Positions 35,501-46,968 of a stretch of DNA of 64,000 nt are shown here, piece by piece (position 1 is the stretch's first letter; every line of letters starts with the position of its first letter). A program made the translations under genes and the position numbers. The DNA is taken from positions 71,102,848-71,166,847 of the forward strand of contig NC_080427.1 in NCBI RefSeq assembly GCF_029873635.1. The letters are read 5' to 3'. This DNA is from Malania oleifera (Eukaryota > Streptophyta > Magnoliopsida > Santalales > Ximeniaceae). The notes under the pieces were generated by a model. It was not told where the DNA came from and ran no database searches. It saw only the letters and a program-made list of their open reading frames with translations.

Positions 35501-38500
35501 GTTAACGCATTTGTAACAAGCTAGAAGCATATGATATTTATGATCTAGCTTGAGGTGAAGTGTTACAATTACTCGTCACTTAGTTATTTAGCATTATTGT
35601 TTTGTGTTATTGCCATGCTCGTAAGCATGAGTTAGCAAGGTTATTATGGTCATTGTCATGTACTAGTCATATGTTATAAATAGAAGGTGTGATATATCAT
35701 CATGATTAGGTCTTATAATTTACATAATACTCATAACAAGGGCCACTAAAGACAAAAATAACCTCCCATAGAAATAGAATTACCAGTCTATACACCCCCC
35801 AAATCAAATAATGCCTTTGTTTTTTGCTCTTATCAAGTAAAGATAGAGTAGGAGCAGAGGGGAGAGGTCCAATGACAGCTAGGGCATTTTCCAGAGAGCA
35901 ACCATTGCCACGGACAACTAACAAGTCTTCTCCCGTCCACTCTCTCTCTTTCTCCCCACTCCCCCTCCCTCCCTTTTCTCTTGTTTTTGCAAGAGTATTT
36001 GCACATGTATAGATTGTTCATTTATGCTGCAAAAGTCTTAATAAATGGATTGTAATTCCATGTGGAAAGTGATTGGGACAATGATAATGGTTTAAATGAT
36101 ACGTATTTTGTACTTTTACAATCCTATGTGGGAAATGATTGGAACTCAAAATATCCCTATTTCAAAATTTGTAATCTTATGGCTCCTATGACTCTTGGAC
36201 ATTTCAATGACCATGATTGCACCACAGATAATAATTTATCAATGGAATGGCATTGCTTTTGTCGTCAATAATTTTGCAAGAAGTCATTGTAAGAAGAAAT
36301 TTTTTTTTTTTTTTTCACAAATTTTGATGAACCTAAGATGCTAGTTGGAGGGAAAAGCAAAGGAGATAAAGGTGATGATGAAGCAAATGGACCCCATTGA
36401 AGTGAACAAGTTCAACCACTTCAATTATTGTAAAATAAGAGCACTATTATATAATAATTTTATGATAATTTGCAATGAGCACTATGTTGTTATTTATTAT
36501 TGAACATTGTGTTAGAGATCAATTTGGTCCAGTTGAACTGATTAATTTGAAATTACAGTTCTTAAATACAATAATTTTTATGCTTTCACAATTTTAAATG
36601 TTTTTTTTTAAAATGATTTTGAAAGACATTTTTTATTCTAGAATAAGAAAATATTTAGATTTATGCAACAAATTTTTATAGATATGTTTGGTATTGTTGC
36701 TATTTTCTATTTTTGTTTCTCCAGTGAAAAAACAGATTATAAAAATGCATTTGTTTCTGTTTTCAGTTTTATGTTTCTGTTGCTGCTTGCCGGTTTTCAG
36801 CTGTTTGCCAAAAAAACTGAAAACCAGATTTTATGGTTTTCAGTTATTTTGGCAACCTGTTGCTATAAATTTTAATATCCAAAAATAATTTTTTTAATTA
36901 AATTATTCATTTTATACACTTTTAAATTAAAATCAAAATTAAATGATCATATGAATTTTAATATAATTAAAATAAAAATATACATAAATTTCAAAAAATA
37001 ATAATAAAGCCAATTACAAAATATTTTTTCTATTTTTCAATTCTCATGTTCAATAAAATTTTTATTGTAAAGTAAAATTTGAAAGTAGAACAATTAAGTA
37101 AAATAATTATAATAAATTTTTTTTTATTATAGTAACTTTTTAAATGTGTATTATTTGTCATTTTATTATTTTAATCATATCTTTATAAATATTTGGATTT
37201 AAAGATGAAAATGTGCATTTTTTAAATTAAAATTTTAATTTGTATAGTTTTATAAATATTAACCAAACAGGTAGATGGTTTCTAGTTTTTAATTTCTGTC
37301 ATTAGTTTTTTATTTTTCGTTTCTTTAATTTTTGACAGTGATACCAAACGGACTCTAATTTTATCAAACAGTTTTGGTTTTGCTTTGGAAAAATACTTTC
37401 AGTGTTTAGTTACTAGATAACGACAAATAATTCAGAACTTACTCAAATACCAGGTCAAGTTATTTTCTGAATCTGATTCACAGAATTCAGAAGTTCAATC
37501 AATGGTTAACACTAAACACTTATTTTCATCAAACCCCCCACCCCCAAAAAATAACACTCAACAAAAAGAATAAAAGAATGAGTCATTTGGAGGATGAGAT
37601 CACTGGTAGCAAGTTGACGTGACTGGAAACAAAGAAATAGGTTTGTTGGCAATTCATCTCAGAGGTTACAAGTACTGCAATTTACAAGAGGCCATATTTT
37701 CAACTTGACACAAATGATGCCCAACGTAATGGAGCCGCCATCCTACAACTTTCCAGGTCTTAGAACAGAAATGGAACTACCCTTTCCCACAGCAATCTAA
37801 TATTCGCATTGTCCACTGCATGCACAATTTCAATGATGTTTACCAAAAAGCAATTCCAAATCATTGCATGACAACAAGGACACATGCAAAGCGGACAAAA
37901 TGTGAGAGGTACAGATTTTAACCCAGCACACTAATGCACTTCTCCTTAAGTACCAAAAAATATATAATGGAAAAAATTTTAAATAAAAAAAATTTACCTA
38001 GATAATTTGTAAATGGAAGCACGTCTGACACTTCACTATTAACTTTTAAGTGTAAAATGACGCACTAATACTGCACCAAGGATAACAGTTCCTTGTTTGG
38101 CATCTAACAGCCAAGATCCCCCAAACTACTAGATCAAGGCAAAGCACTATAACCACAAGATCTGTGTTCTTCACTAGCTAAAGCATAGGTCATGGGTATG
38201 CATTACATTTGCATATCTTGAAAATTTTCCCTATGATGTGCATTAGATAATTGTCCTCCTTAAAATCCACCTCCAACTAATACACATGCATATGCCAACT
38301 GCTTTCCACCACATCAAACCACAAACTCCCCAAACCAAAATAAGTTCTCCATGTGCTTGATGTGACTCATGTAATTTGCCCCTTCCATCATATACACAAA
38401 CCTCATGGTTTCTCATTCTTCTTGAAGCATGGAAATTCAAGAGTAGAATATGCTCTCACATGCATCATTCATATTTTAACAATGCCTTTTGCACAATGAC

Positions 38501-41500
38501 GAATGATTATTTGGCTAACTTATACATCACAAGTTAATTTTGCCATTCAAGAATGCGGTTCCTCATCCTAAGAATCGAAGTTTGGAAAATCCAATTCAAA
38601 GGCAGTAACAGTTATGAAAAGGAAAATGACTGAAAACATCAAAACCAACACAAAGCCAGAAAGGTTCTTTAGGGGGGACATGATTGAAAATTCCAGAACC
38701 TCTAGAATTTCATGCACAAAATAAGTGAGGAGAGCAAGCAAGCTCTGGGAGTTAGGAGGACCATGTTATCTCTGGTTTTTCCGTTTTGATACATTTATGA
38801 TGTTCATTTGATAGCGAATAAGGCATAAAAATTCTGTAAATAGTAGGTCTTAAAAATGATAATTATTACCCAATAAAGTTTTCAAACTTTATCATGGACA
38901 ACACAAACTGAACGTGTAAGTAACGGTCAAATATTGGAATGAGTTTTGAGCTACTCATGTATGAAAATAACAGAGTCAGTTATTAATCAATGATAAGATG
39001 AGGTGTTTAGTTCGTGGTTACTGTAGTTAAAACCAGCCATAACATTTTGGGCACATTTGTTGTGGGACAGAGGTGTCTTTTTGGCTCCACTTCTGGCACA
39101 TTTATTTGGGTTCCTTTTGTGAGGATGTTGTTGCCAGATTTTCAAAGGGATTGAAAGGCAGAATTCTTGTAGTTGTTTTAGACTTTTAGTTGACCGTACT
39201 TTTGTCTTTTTTTGTTTAATGAAATCTTTATTATGGGAAAAATATTTGGCAGAAACCAGACTTTAAATAACTAATCAACAAGGATGTCATATGCTCTGAG
39301 TTCATCGACATAATAAAATTGGTATTATTAAAAAGCATATTGAGACTTGGATGATTGTCACATCTCATGCTGTGATCACCCAACAAAAATCTACCCCATT
39401 AAATTGCAGAACTTAAAGATGGAGTATACCATTTTAGCGGCAATGAAATTTCAAAGATGTATTGCAGCAACTCAAATAATAATTACATGTTAAATTTGTT
39501 TTACAAGATCATCAATTAATGCTTCACAATAGCAATAATACACAGCTGTGCTTAATAAATAACTTAGCATTTCCACTGAAATGTTAGGAACTCTAAATAA
39601 AGTAACAACATTTAAGCAGAATTCCACATTTCTTTAAGATAAGAAACATACACCCAAAATACAGAAAAAATGAAAACACTATTACAATAGCTTTTGCAGG
39701 GTGAGGTGGGAAAGAAAAGGAAAATAAATATGCATTTCATGCATCTAAAGGTTAACATATTATTTGATACAAATAATAAGACACAACCAAATTGAACAAG
39801 AAAGAGTAGCAAGCAATTCAAATGGCGAGTCTATAATATCCTACCATCCCTAACTTCATCTCCATCCTTCAAAACAGCAAGTCTAAAATGTCCTTAGCAT
39901 TTTCAATATCTAATTCCCCATGCTTCTCCGTTAGGACATGATAATTTTGTAATGGACTATATAGTAGCAAAATTAGAGAAGTGCAAAGTTCTTACTAAAA
40001 GTATCTTCCGATACCATCTCTACCTTCATCTCCATGCCTACTGACATTGTCCACAAAGAAATAATAAATACTTGAGACAACAATTCTTTTAACCAAATAT
40101 GAGATAAAAACTATGCCAAACATACTTCCATTCTGCTTAACTTTAAATCTATACAGCTTTACCATTTATAGGAAGTCATTTCTTAGAAAAGGCAATCTAT
40201 TTCTCGCTTTTAAACGAGTGAATACCACAAGAGCTTCAATAGTTCTAAATAAACTATCTTGGAACATCAAATTGTAAAGAATAACAACACAACAAACCAA
40301 ACAGCGTTACTCTAACCGCTATTGCATAAGCAGGGTGACCTTTGATCTAACATCTTAAAGGAACAAGTCATTAAGTCACACAATAGGACACTGTACTGAT
40401 AGAAATTAATCATACACAAACAAAATAAATATGGCTTAAAATGAGCATCTTCTATATATAACACCCAAAATAATTATTGCTTTGAAAAATCATTTGCATC
40501 TGAACTTCCATCAAGGGAAAAATTTTATTTGTTACATCCCCAATTCCCAACACCAATTATTACTTTAATAGATCATTTGAAAAAGTATAAAAGGAAATTT
40601 ATCTCAATAGATTTATAAAATCATCCATGCACTTTTTCACGTCTCAGTAATTTTATCATTATTTATGCCTGGAAGATACTAAGTAATGTCTAACACTTCA
40701 AAATGTTCATGGTTGCAAAATAACAACTTCTCAAGGCCTTAATTGTCAGACATGGCCCAACACATAGACACAGCATGACACGTGCCTGCCATGTGTCAGA
40801 TGCTAACTTAATTACTTTTAATAAGCCACATTTTCCAAACAGATCCACGCACGTGTTGGACACATTCAGGACACCACTTGCAGCAAAAGACAGCCTTTCA
40901 TCCCTTTCTGGTATTAAACCCAACCAAAAAAATCCAGTAAGCTACGTCTCTGTCCATCGATTTGAGTCCTAGAGTCATGGTTGTCATACACACCGACCCC
41001 TTGCAGAGACGGATCAGCCACAGCCAGAGGAAGTTGCCAGAGCAGCAGTGGCAGGAGGAAGTCACCAGAGAAAACTCACAGGGATACATGTAAACTCTCT
41101 CTCTCTCTCTCTCTTCTTGCTGATTGCCCAGGTAGAATCAATCTGCCTCTTGCTCCCCAACTCCCAGAATCATCAAGCCAACTCCAACTATCAGCCCACT
41201 AAACAACTCTCTCTATGTCTCAGTTTCTTTTTCCTTTTTCTGCCCTGATGATTCACTGCCTGGTATTCATGATCTGATGTTTTGTTGATAATATTAAAGT
41301 AGCTTTTTCTTTATATGTGCATGAGTAATATCTAAAATAGTAAAATTCATCTTAAATTTATCTTACCTCAATACTTGTCATCTAACAGGAAATGTACCTA
41401 AATATGTATTTTTTTTTAAAATTAATTAATTGGCATATCCCTGCCATGTTGTACCCTCATTGTTTTTTTTATAAATTGTCAGATTGCCATGTTAGGATCA

Positions 41501-44500
41501 TGGTGTATCCATGTCATGTGTCAGTATACAAGCTTCTTAGGTTCAAGTTCCCATGTCACCCAAAGAGAACATTGATCTGGGCTTGAGATGTGTGCAAAAC
41601 ACCACTCGGCAAATCCAAACACAATGACCCAAAGACAGAATGTCTAGGAAGGGTGCATTCCAAGTTATTATAAGTTTCTTATGATGCCCAATTGCCGAAT
41701 CCTTTCTGCGCTTGAATGGATATTTCAAAATTAATAAGATATCTAACATGCTACATTACATAACAACTCTGCTCAAGCAACAAAAGTAAATGTTATACAA
41801 ATATATATATATATATATATCAGAAAGATTCATTAATAAACAAAAATTAAAAAGTTTACAGAAAATGGGGATAAGACATCTTCCATTAAAAGAAAGAAAG
41901 AAAGGAAAAAAAAAAAAAAAACAAAGTACAGTGCCTTCCAATCCTTGGAAGATTAGACAGCAAGTGGCCCCCAAAAACCCCAAAAGTATGCACCCCAAAA
42001 GAAGGGGAAAAAAAGTAACCTTCTCCCAATGCAAAACCAGAGAAGAGGGAAGAGTTTTTGGAATTGCAGAGTAATTCCAAAAAAAATCATAGTATATGAG
42101 AATTAAAAATAAATTGACAAGACACACCATAACATAATAAATATTTTTTAGCCATGCAACAATCAAGAAATAAAACATGATATGCAAATTAATCCAGGTC
42201 TAATTATTCATCAGAAAATAACAATACAAAATATAATCTTGGATATTTCACCTCATGTCTCAATATATATACATTTTTTCTTAACTAAGCAAACATAAAA
42301 CCATAATCAAACCAATCCACATCTAAAAACATAAAGCCTGAAGACTATGAATAAAATGCACTGATAATTGCTTAAGAATAGACAAACAACATAAACTATC
42401 ATATTTTTATGATGTTATATAATCACATTTAAACATTTGGGGAAAAAACAAAAAATTTGGTGAGCTAAGAAATCCAAAAAGTTAATACTATGATCTCTCA
42501 CTCTACAAAGAGCCACTGGACTCTTAATGCTCATTATCCACTTAAACAAAATAATCAAACGAAAATAACGCCAAAATAGCAAAACCTATTTACACTATTA
42601 TTACGCACCAAATCAGTTAAAAGATAAAATTTTTAATGTAGGAGCAGATAGGAAACAGGGTGCCGTTACAACACAAAATGAATCTAACCAAGACTGATCA
42701 AGCTGCTTACAGACAGTTCAACTCAGCCCACTTTCATGCTCGTTCAAGCATGTCTATTGCACAATTAATCCAGGCTCAACTACTCAAGCCCCTGCATAAA
42801 CCCAGTTCACCAAACAAGCGGCACCCTAATAAGTTCAACCTTAGTTCATTCAAGACCTTGAATAGCAGTATATGTAGGTTAAATTTTCAGTGTACCATTA
42901 TATTTCACCTTCACTAATATTCCAGGCTTTCTTGCAGTTTGGAGAGCGTAGGGCTAGTTTTGATTCACAATGATAATTGTACTACATTTCAAACTTCAGC
43001 TTTCATAATGAAATAATGTTTTCTGCATTTGTTCGGAGTTGCCTAAAGTTTACCAACCCAATAACCTGCTGTTTTTCTTTCATATTCAGGGAACTCCAAA
43101 CACCAGCAGGAGAAATCAAGTTAAAATTTCAATGCATAAGGAATTAGTCACTATGGTAATTTGCATTTCCCTTTCAACCCATAAAAGCTTGGTGAGAAGC
43201 CGAGCTTTAGCTCATTCAATACTCACTAGCCCCAAAAAATTATTCTCCTCCTTGTCTCCACTATGAAGAGTAAACGCATAGAGTTTTCCAGTTTTTCCAT
43301 TTTACACTCACATTTTTGGAGTCTTTTTCCATATGTGCAATGGGACGGGATTAGGAGGAAAAAAATTTAATTATACGCTTCTAAAAATACAAGGAAGAAA
43401 TATCAGATGCATCATTAATATTTTCTAACAAGGATTTTTCCGGGAAAAAAAAAAAAAGAACAATTTTAGAAATGGATAAAGACCAAACTATGCTGAAAGC
43501 ACTTTCTCTAGCTTGGCTCAAACTGAAGCAAGAAACTTAAGCATGAATTTGGTTAAAGCATAAAAGGAAATTGAGCATAAAATGCCCAATATACAGTTCT
43601 ACATCGTTTAGCCATGAAATCTACTAACTTATTTCCATGAATTTAGCATAACTACAATGCATTAATTTATAATAAAAATGTTCTACTTACACAGAAGTAT
43701 GGAGTTATGCTAGACATTTGACCCCTAGAATGAAGCCCTCATAACCTTGAATGACATGAAAAAAAAAAATTGAAACATAATTTAAATAACAAATTTCAAA
43801 AAATGAATCTTTAAACCCACTCTGACCAAGTCATTAAATCACAGAATACAATAAAATACCAAGCAACAATTTATCACCATTAGATCACTAATACTCATAG
43901 AAACCACACTATAGTCGTGCAAATTAACCATAGAGATGCGAACTTCCAAAGCTGCAAAGCTAATATAGAATGATAAAGATAACCTTACCCAGTGGCATCA
44001 GCAACATCCCTCGAAATCTTCATCTTCTTAGTAGTCCCCTTGTACAAATCCTCCAAACTACATGGCAATGTCCGCTCTATTGCCGCACCCTTCCGAGGCA
44101 CATTAACGGAGCCCTCACCGCCAGGTCCCCTAAACGAAGCAAAGAGATCCTCAGGAAACATGCTCCTCGAAAATCCCGAGGCACTCGCTCGTGACCCGCC
44201 CATGTCTCCCATTCCCCCAAACGGACTCGTAAACCCGAAAAATTCCGAAAATATATCGTCGGCACTCCTCGGATTGAACCGGAAAGTCGTCGGACCGCCA
44301 TCCGGCGTGGGGCCAAATCCGCCAGCACCCGACGGCGGCGGGACCTGACCCTTGAGACCCTCTTCTCCATACTGATCATAAACCGCTCGCTTCTGCGGAT
44401 CACTCAAAACCTGCAAGGGACCAAACACAATAAAACATCAACGAAAAACAAGGGATCTTAACAAATAAATTTAGGGTTTTTGAGAGAGGTTTACATCGTA

Positions 44501-44659
44501 GGCTTCTGAGATTTTCTTAAACTTGGCTTCGGCCTCCTTCTTGTTGTTAGGGTTTTTGTCAGGATGCCATTTCATGGCCAGCTTTCGATATGCTTTCTTC
44601 AAGTCATCATCTTTCGCATTTCGATCTACTTGAAGAATCTTATAGTAATCCACACCCAT
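29074..44659 (-). CDS. Type II (class B) DnaJ/HSP40 co-chaperone, three exons
   Basis: The protein would stimulate the ATPase of cytosolic or nuclear HSP70 and hand it unfolded clients. CDS segments are 44495-44659, 43989-44410 and 29074-29515: 1029 bases, 342 residues plus TGA. The J-domain is residues 1 to about 66 with the catalytic HPD at 32-34 (MKWHPDKN). A Gly/Phe-rich linker covers about 75-150 ([16 protein letters not shown]-like). The two-part C-terminal substrate-binding and dimerisation domain covers about 165-335 ([19 protein letters not shown], then [16 protein letters not shown]). There is no Cys-rich zinc finger, so it is class B. Introns are 84 and 14473 bases, phase 0 and phase 2, with GT-AG borders. 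Length and domains fit the DNAJB1/4/13-like family with no missing part. No signal peptide is seen. Confidence 0.95.
29845..30240 (-). mobile_element. RTE-type LINE 3' fragment in DnaJ intron 2
   Basis: Reading the minus strand, decayed translation gives [21 protein letters not shown], the C-terminal signature of plant RTE-type reverse transcriptases. It then runs to GGCTTAGGCTTGCTGTTGTTGT, the usual GTTGTT end of such elements. A 45-base segment (around 29936-29985 and 29986-30035) is tandemly duplicated. It is in the same orientation as the DnaJ gene. Confidence 0.75.
30831..31722 (+). mobile_element. 5'-truncated L1-type LINE with poly-A tail
   Basis: The insert is flanked by an exact 11-base target duplication, AATTCACATGG, at 30820-30830 and 31723-31733, and ends in a run of 15 A. 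Decayed translation matches the C terminus of plant L1-type ORF2: [13 protein letters not shown] near 30836, then [21 protein letters not shown] (31190-31250) and the [12 protein letters not shown] segment (31395-31435). The zinc-finger-like Cys/His region is damaged. A SINE interrupts it at 30925. It is antisense to the DnaJ gene. Confidence 0.9.
30925..31104 (+). mobile_element. tRNA-derived SINE nested in the LINE
   Basis: A 180-base insert is flanked by a 14-base duplication, ATTCTTTCTTTCCT at 30911-30924 and ATTCTTCCTTTCCT at 31105-31118 (one mismatch). It has an A-box-like GGATCAATGGTAATG and a B box, GGGTTCAAGTCC (30979-30990). It contains ATGGGTAAGGCTGCATATG, typical of a widespread plant SINE group, and ends in a T run. 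Confidence 0.85.
32315..35560 (+). pseudogene. Decayed Copia gag-pol in DnaJ intron 2
   Basis: Blocks are recognisable in Copia order. The GAG-pre-integrase region lies near 32860-33130 ([21 protein letters not shown] and IHYQLGHL). Integrase core fragments are at 33240-33560 ([20 protein letters not shown] and [17 protein letters not shown]). RT is at 34383-34838 ([56 protein letters not shown] with the YVDD motif changed to HVGD). RNase H is at about 35110-35500. Stops and frameshifts occur throughout. The part before 32600 has no clear gag. No 5' LTR was found. Confidence 0.85.
35561..35738 (+). repeat. Probable 3' LTR of the intronic Copia element
   Basis: TGTTACAATTACTCG follows a purine-rich AGCTTGAGGTGAAG, and the segment ends ACTCATAACA, giving TGTTA/TAACA inverted termini over 178 bases. 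A TTATAAATAG promoter-like motif lies near 35676. No partner LTR was found to confirm it. Confidence 0.5.
36679..37358. mobile_element. TIR-like stretch related to 30411-31972
   Basis: The left edge reads GATATGTTTGGTATTGTTGC. The right edge, inverted, reads GTCCGTTTGGTATCACTGTC. It is AT-rich and non-coding apart from spurious frames, about 670 bases long. It shares edge sequence with the element at 30411. A target duplication is not evident. Confidence 0.4.
41095..41114 (+). repeat. (CT)10 microsatellite
   Basis: A CT dinucleotide run within DnaJ intron 2. Confidence 0.9.
41800..42080 (-). mobile_element. Possible LINE 3' end with (TA)n tail
   Basis: On the minus strand the sequence runs TGGAAGATGTCTTATCCCC, a T/C-rich stretch and TTTATTAATGAATCTTTCTG, then (TA)10. 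This looks like the 3' end of plant L1-type elements or of a transcript copy. No coding part is recognisable, so this is tentative. Confidence 0.3.
43989..44410 (-). CDS. DnaJ exon 2 (residues 56-196)
   Basis: The acceptor TTGCAG precedes GTTTTGAGTGATCC ([21 protein letters not shown]). The exon carries the J-domain end, the Gly/Phe region and the first part of the C-terminal domain. It ends inside the Gly-196 codon at the donor GTAAGG. Confidence 0.95.
44471..44479 (-). promoter_or_regulatory. Telo-box in DnaJ intron 1
   Basis: The sense strand reads AAACCCTAA, the plant telo-box, within the 84-base first intron. In plants this motif often occurs in the first intron or 5' leader together with site II elements, as here. 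Confidence 0.55.
44495..44659 (-). CDS. DnaJ exon 1 (J-domain, residues 1-55)
   Basis: The start ATG at 44659 gives [20 protein letters not shown], the usual N terminus of the family. The exon ends after ...ISEAYD. The donor GTAAAC follows at 44494, phase 0. Confidence 0.95.
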
Positions 44660-44900
44660 ACCTCTCCTTCTCTCTATCTCTCTCTCTCTACCTGCGACCC
44701 CCCTCCCTCTCTCTCACTCTCTCCTCCCCACTGCGCTGCGACTCACCTGAGCTTCCAGCCGGAAGTTTCTGCAACCGCGAGGAAATGAAATTACCAGTCG
44801 CCGACCACAGTTGAGAATAGGCCTGATTTCATACGGAACGGTGATTGGATAAAGGCCCAGAATACAATGGGCCTCAATTTTGGGCCGGGATATTGAATCA
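44660..44900 (-). promoter_or_regulatory. DnaJ 5' leader and promoter with site II cluster
   Basis: A CT/GA-rich leader covers about 44665-44740 (GA-rich on the sense strand). Further upstream, three GGCCCA/TGGGCC motifs lie within 33 bases at 44854-44859, 44868-44873 and 44881-44886. A CCAATC box (sense strand) lies at 44843-44848. TGGGCC/T site II elements are bound by TCP factors and are typical of constitutively expressed growth-related plant genes. No clear TATA box is seen. The transcription start is not determined. Confidence 0.6.
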
Positions 44901-45049
44901 GCTTATTCAATTGGCAGGGCAACAATGCTTCCAGAACTTTCGATATTTTGCCAACAGCCGATATTGGTGCGTCTAATATGATGGGCGGACCCTGGCGGCT
45001 TTCGTGGCAAATACTTGGCTTTGTCAAAACACTCAAAACGGTGACTATA

Positions 45050-45296
45050 CTTTTTCTTTTTCTTTTTCTTTTTTTTTATTTTTTATTTTTTTATTTTTGT
45101 ATGGAGGGACTCCTGCCACCAAAAAACCCAATTGCACGCCGGTACAGCACCAAACCCAGCCTATGCCGACAATGTCTTCCACCGGCGTAGGATGTAAATC
45201 GCGGATATGCACTCAATTGGTAGAATTCGAACCCCAGACGAACTTCTCTTTTAGGACTATCTAGCTTCCGTCCTTATCATCTAAGCTTGTTAACCA
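45050..45296 (-). mobile_element. tRNA-derived SINE near the DnaJ promoter
   Basis: On the minus strand an A-box-like AGCTTAGATGATAAGG (45272-45287) is followed about 37 bases later by a B box, GGGGTTCGAATTC (45223-45235). The body ends in an A-rich tail with AAAAAT and AAAAAG units (about 45050-45100). This is the layout of a tRNA-related SINE. No cloverleaf can be completed, so it is not a tRNA gene. I could not find its target duplication. Confidence 0.65.
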
Positions 45297-45299
45297 CAA

Positions 45300-46052
45300 A
45301 TTTTTTTCTAATTTTAATATCTTTTTAATAAAATTTATTTTAAAATAATTTGAATTGATCTTTATTTCCTAAATTAATGCATCCCAAAAAATGCTGGTTA
45401 CATCCGTTTATGAAATAAAAAATATTGGATCATCTAGCATTTTTTAATTTATGAAAATCTCCATCAGCTAACAAGGAGCGATTCAAAAATGTTACTTTAA
45501 GTAACGTTTGACATTTTTTATTTATATAAATAGAAAATAAAAAATAATTTTTGAGCAGTAAATTAAAGAAATCATAAAATGACGCAATGGCAAAAGAGAC
45601 TCTAATTCTTGAAATTCAAAGGCACTGTGCCTCCGCTATGAAGCTCTTCTTTTGGGAAATGCTTTTGTCGCTAAGGACACCTCTATCGGCTAACTACCCA
45701 CAGAGAAGATGTGGTCTCTTGTGACAGAATCAGAGGTGGCGGCCCTGCCGCGTAGGCAAAAGCGGGGAAAAGTTGTTATCGCTGCAAGGAGCATAGCGGC
45801 TCTAGAGTGGCGGTCATCATTGCGCGAGGTGCACATGGTGGCTAGATCTATAACAAAGGGGCATAAGAAGAGGGGACCAAGGGCCATTGCTCGGATACAT
45901 TACAACGACTACGTGTAATGTTTTGGCCTTGAAACAACGTCATCCTATTGAGCTTCTCTTTTCCTGTGTGGTTATAATTCCTTTTTTTTTTTTTTTCTAT
46001 TGTTGCATAATGACTTGATTTCTAACCATTTTGAATGTGTTGTAGCTTCATT
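45300..46052. other. Unassigned stretch
   Basis: AT-rich with a locally GC-richer block at about 45690-45920 that carries a 69-codon open frame of unknown nature. No domain or repeat was recognised. Confidence 0.3.
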
Positions 46053-46587
46053 TGTTGTGTAGAGTAGTCTGAATGCCAATGCGCAGCGGAAACCAATAAG
46101 TCAAATCGAAACAAGTAATGTAAGCAACCAACGATGAATATACGGAAACACAATCACACAAATGTAACTAACAAAGTAATAAAACACGCGACACAATAAT
46201 TTATGTGGTTCGGAAATGTGTCTACGTCCACGAGAGCAAGCAGCTAATTTTCACTATTAGATTCGTCAAACTTACATTAAGGGTTACAAATATAATTTAT
46301 ATACTAACCCTATGCATACAAAAGACTTAGACTACATCTAAAAGACTCTTGTAGCAATCCCCAAAGGAAAATCCTCTGAAATCTCCCAATCTACTAATCT
46401 CCAAATTCAAAATCTGTGATCTGCATTGAACAAAACCGTCAACAGTTATCTACCGAGGCTAAACAATCGACCAAATTTTCAACCAAACAGTTGACAGTTT
46501 CTTCCTACAGTTCAACTTCCTTGTTCTTTGCTTCACCATTCTTTTCCAGTGCATGCGTTCCACTTAATATGAGCCATATATCCAACA
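46053..46587 (-). repeat. 3' LTR of a Copia fragment
   Basis: On the minus strand it opens TGTTGGATATATGGC just after a purine-rich GCTAAGGTGGATAT that fits a Copia polypurine tract. It contains the block GTGGTTCGGAAATGTGTCTACGTCC on the plus strand at 46205-46229, also found in other LTRs here. The other end, near 46053 (TGTTGTGT), is an estimate. Confidence 0.65.
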
Positions 46588-46687
46588 ATATCCACCTTAG
46601 CAAATATTCATCACTTAGGAGAAATATGAAAGCATAACTTGCAGCTCCACCCGAGACAGTAGATTGAGACCGCCTCTCGTCTAACAA

Positions 46688-46968
46688 TTGGAGGCATAAA
46701 CCAAGTCCAAGTAATGCTTGAACTTGTCCGTGGTAATAGAAACTGCACCTAGTTGAATACCCAACTCCTTGATCGATCCTCTAAACCACAATACTTCCTT
46801 GGTACCCTTAGCCACTGCCACATACTCCAACTCAGTTCTTGAAAATGCAACCAAAGATTGTACCATGGACTTCCAACGAATATGTCTTCCTTCAACAGTA
46901 AACAAATACCCTGTTGAAGACCTCTTCTCATTCAAGTCCCTTACGTAGTTTGCATTCACGAATCTCAC
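46688..46968 (-). pseudogene. Copia RNase H C-terminal fragment
   Basis: A 95-codon open frame reads NANYVRDLNEKRSSTGYLFTV, SMVQSLVAFSRTELEYVAVA and KEVLWFRGSIKELGIQ, the classic Copia RNase H segment with its catalytic Glu. It ends DKFKHYLDLV and a stop 100 bases before the LTR. The part coding for the catalytic residues of the C-terminal helix is deleted, and upstream pol is missing beyond 46968. Confidence 0.9.

Larger units (their letters stand above)
37359..43988 (-). other. Remainder of DnaJ intron 2
   Basis: About 6.6 kb next to the exon 2 donor holds no recognised exon. Short open frames on both strands have no family similarity. It contains a CT tract (41095-41114), a TA tract (41800-41820), a possible LINE tail (41800-42080) and several A/T homopolymers. 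No large retrotransposon was identified, unlike the left half of the intron. Confidence 0.45.

Noticed and set aside
38243-38440. 65-codon minus-strand frame inside DnaJ intron 2
   Set aside because: It lies in the sense orientation of the gene, but the DnaJ protein is complete without it and no domain is visible.
41886-42187. Phe-rich minus-strand frames in DnaJ intron 2
   Set aside because: They arise from A-rich and AT-rich sequence next to a TA microsatellite and show no domain.
44755-44775. Heat-shock element in the DnaJ promoter
   Set aside because: Only one GAANNTTC pair is present on the sense strand. The next GAA is out of the 5-base register, so a functional element is not supported.
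45223-45287. Possible tRNA gene from A-box and B-box-like motifs
   Set aside because: No acceptor stem or cloverleaf can be formed, and an A-rich tail follows, so a SINE is the better reading.
45709-45918. 69-codon open frame in a GC-richer block
   Set aside because: There is no homology or context, the opposite strand is also open, and nothing suggests splicing to another exon.
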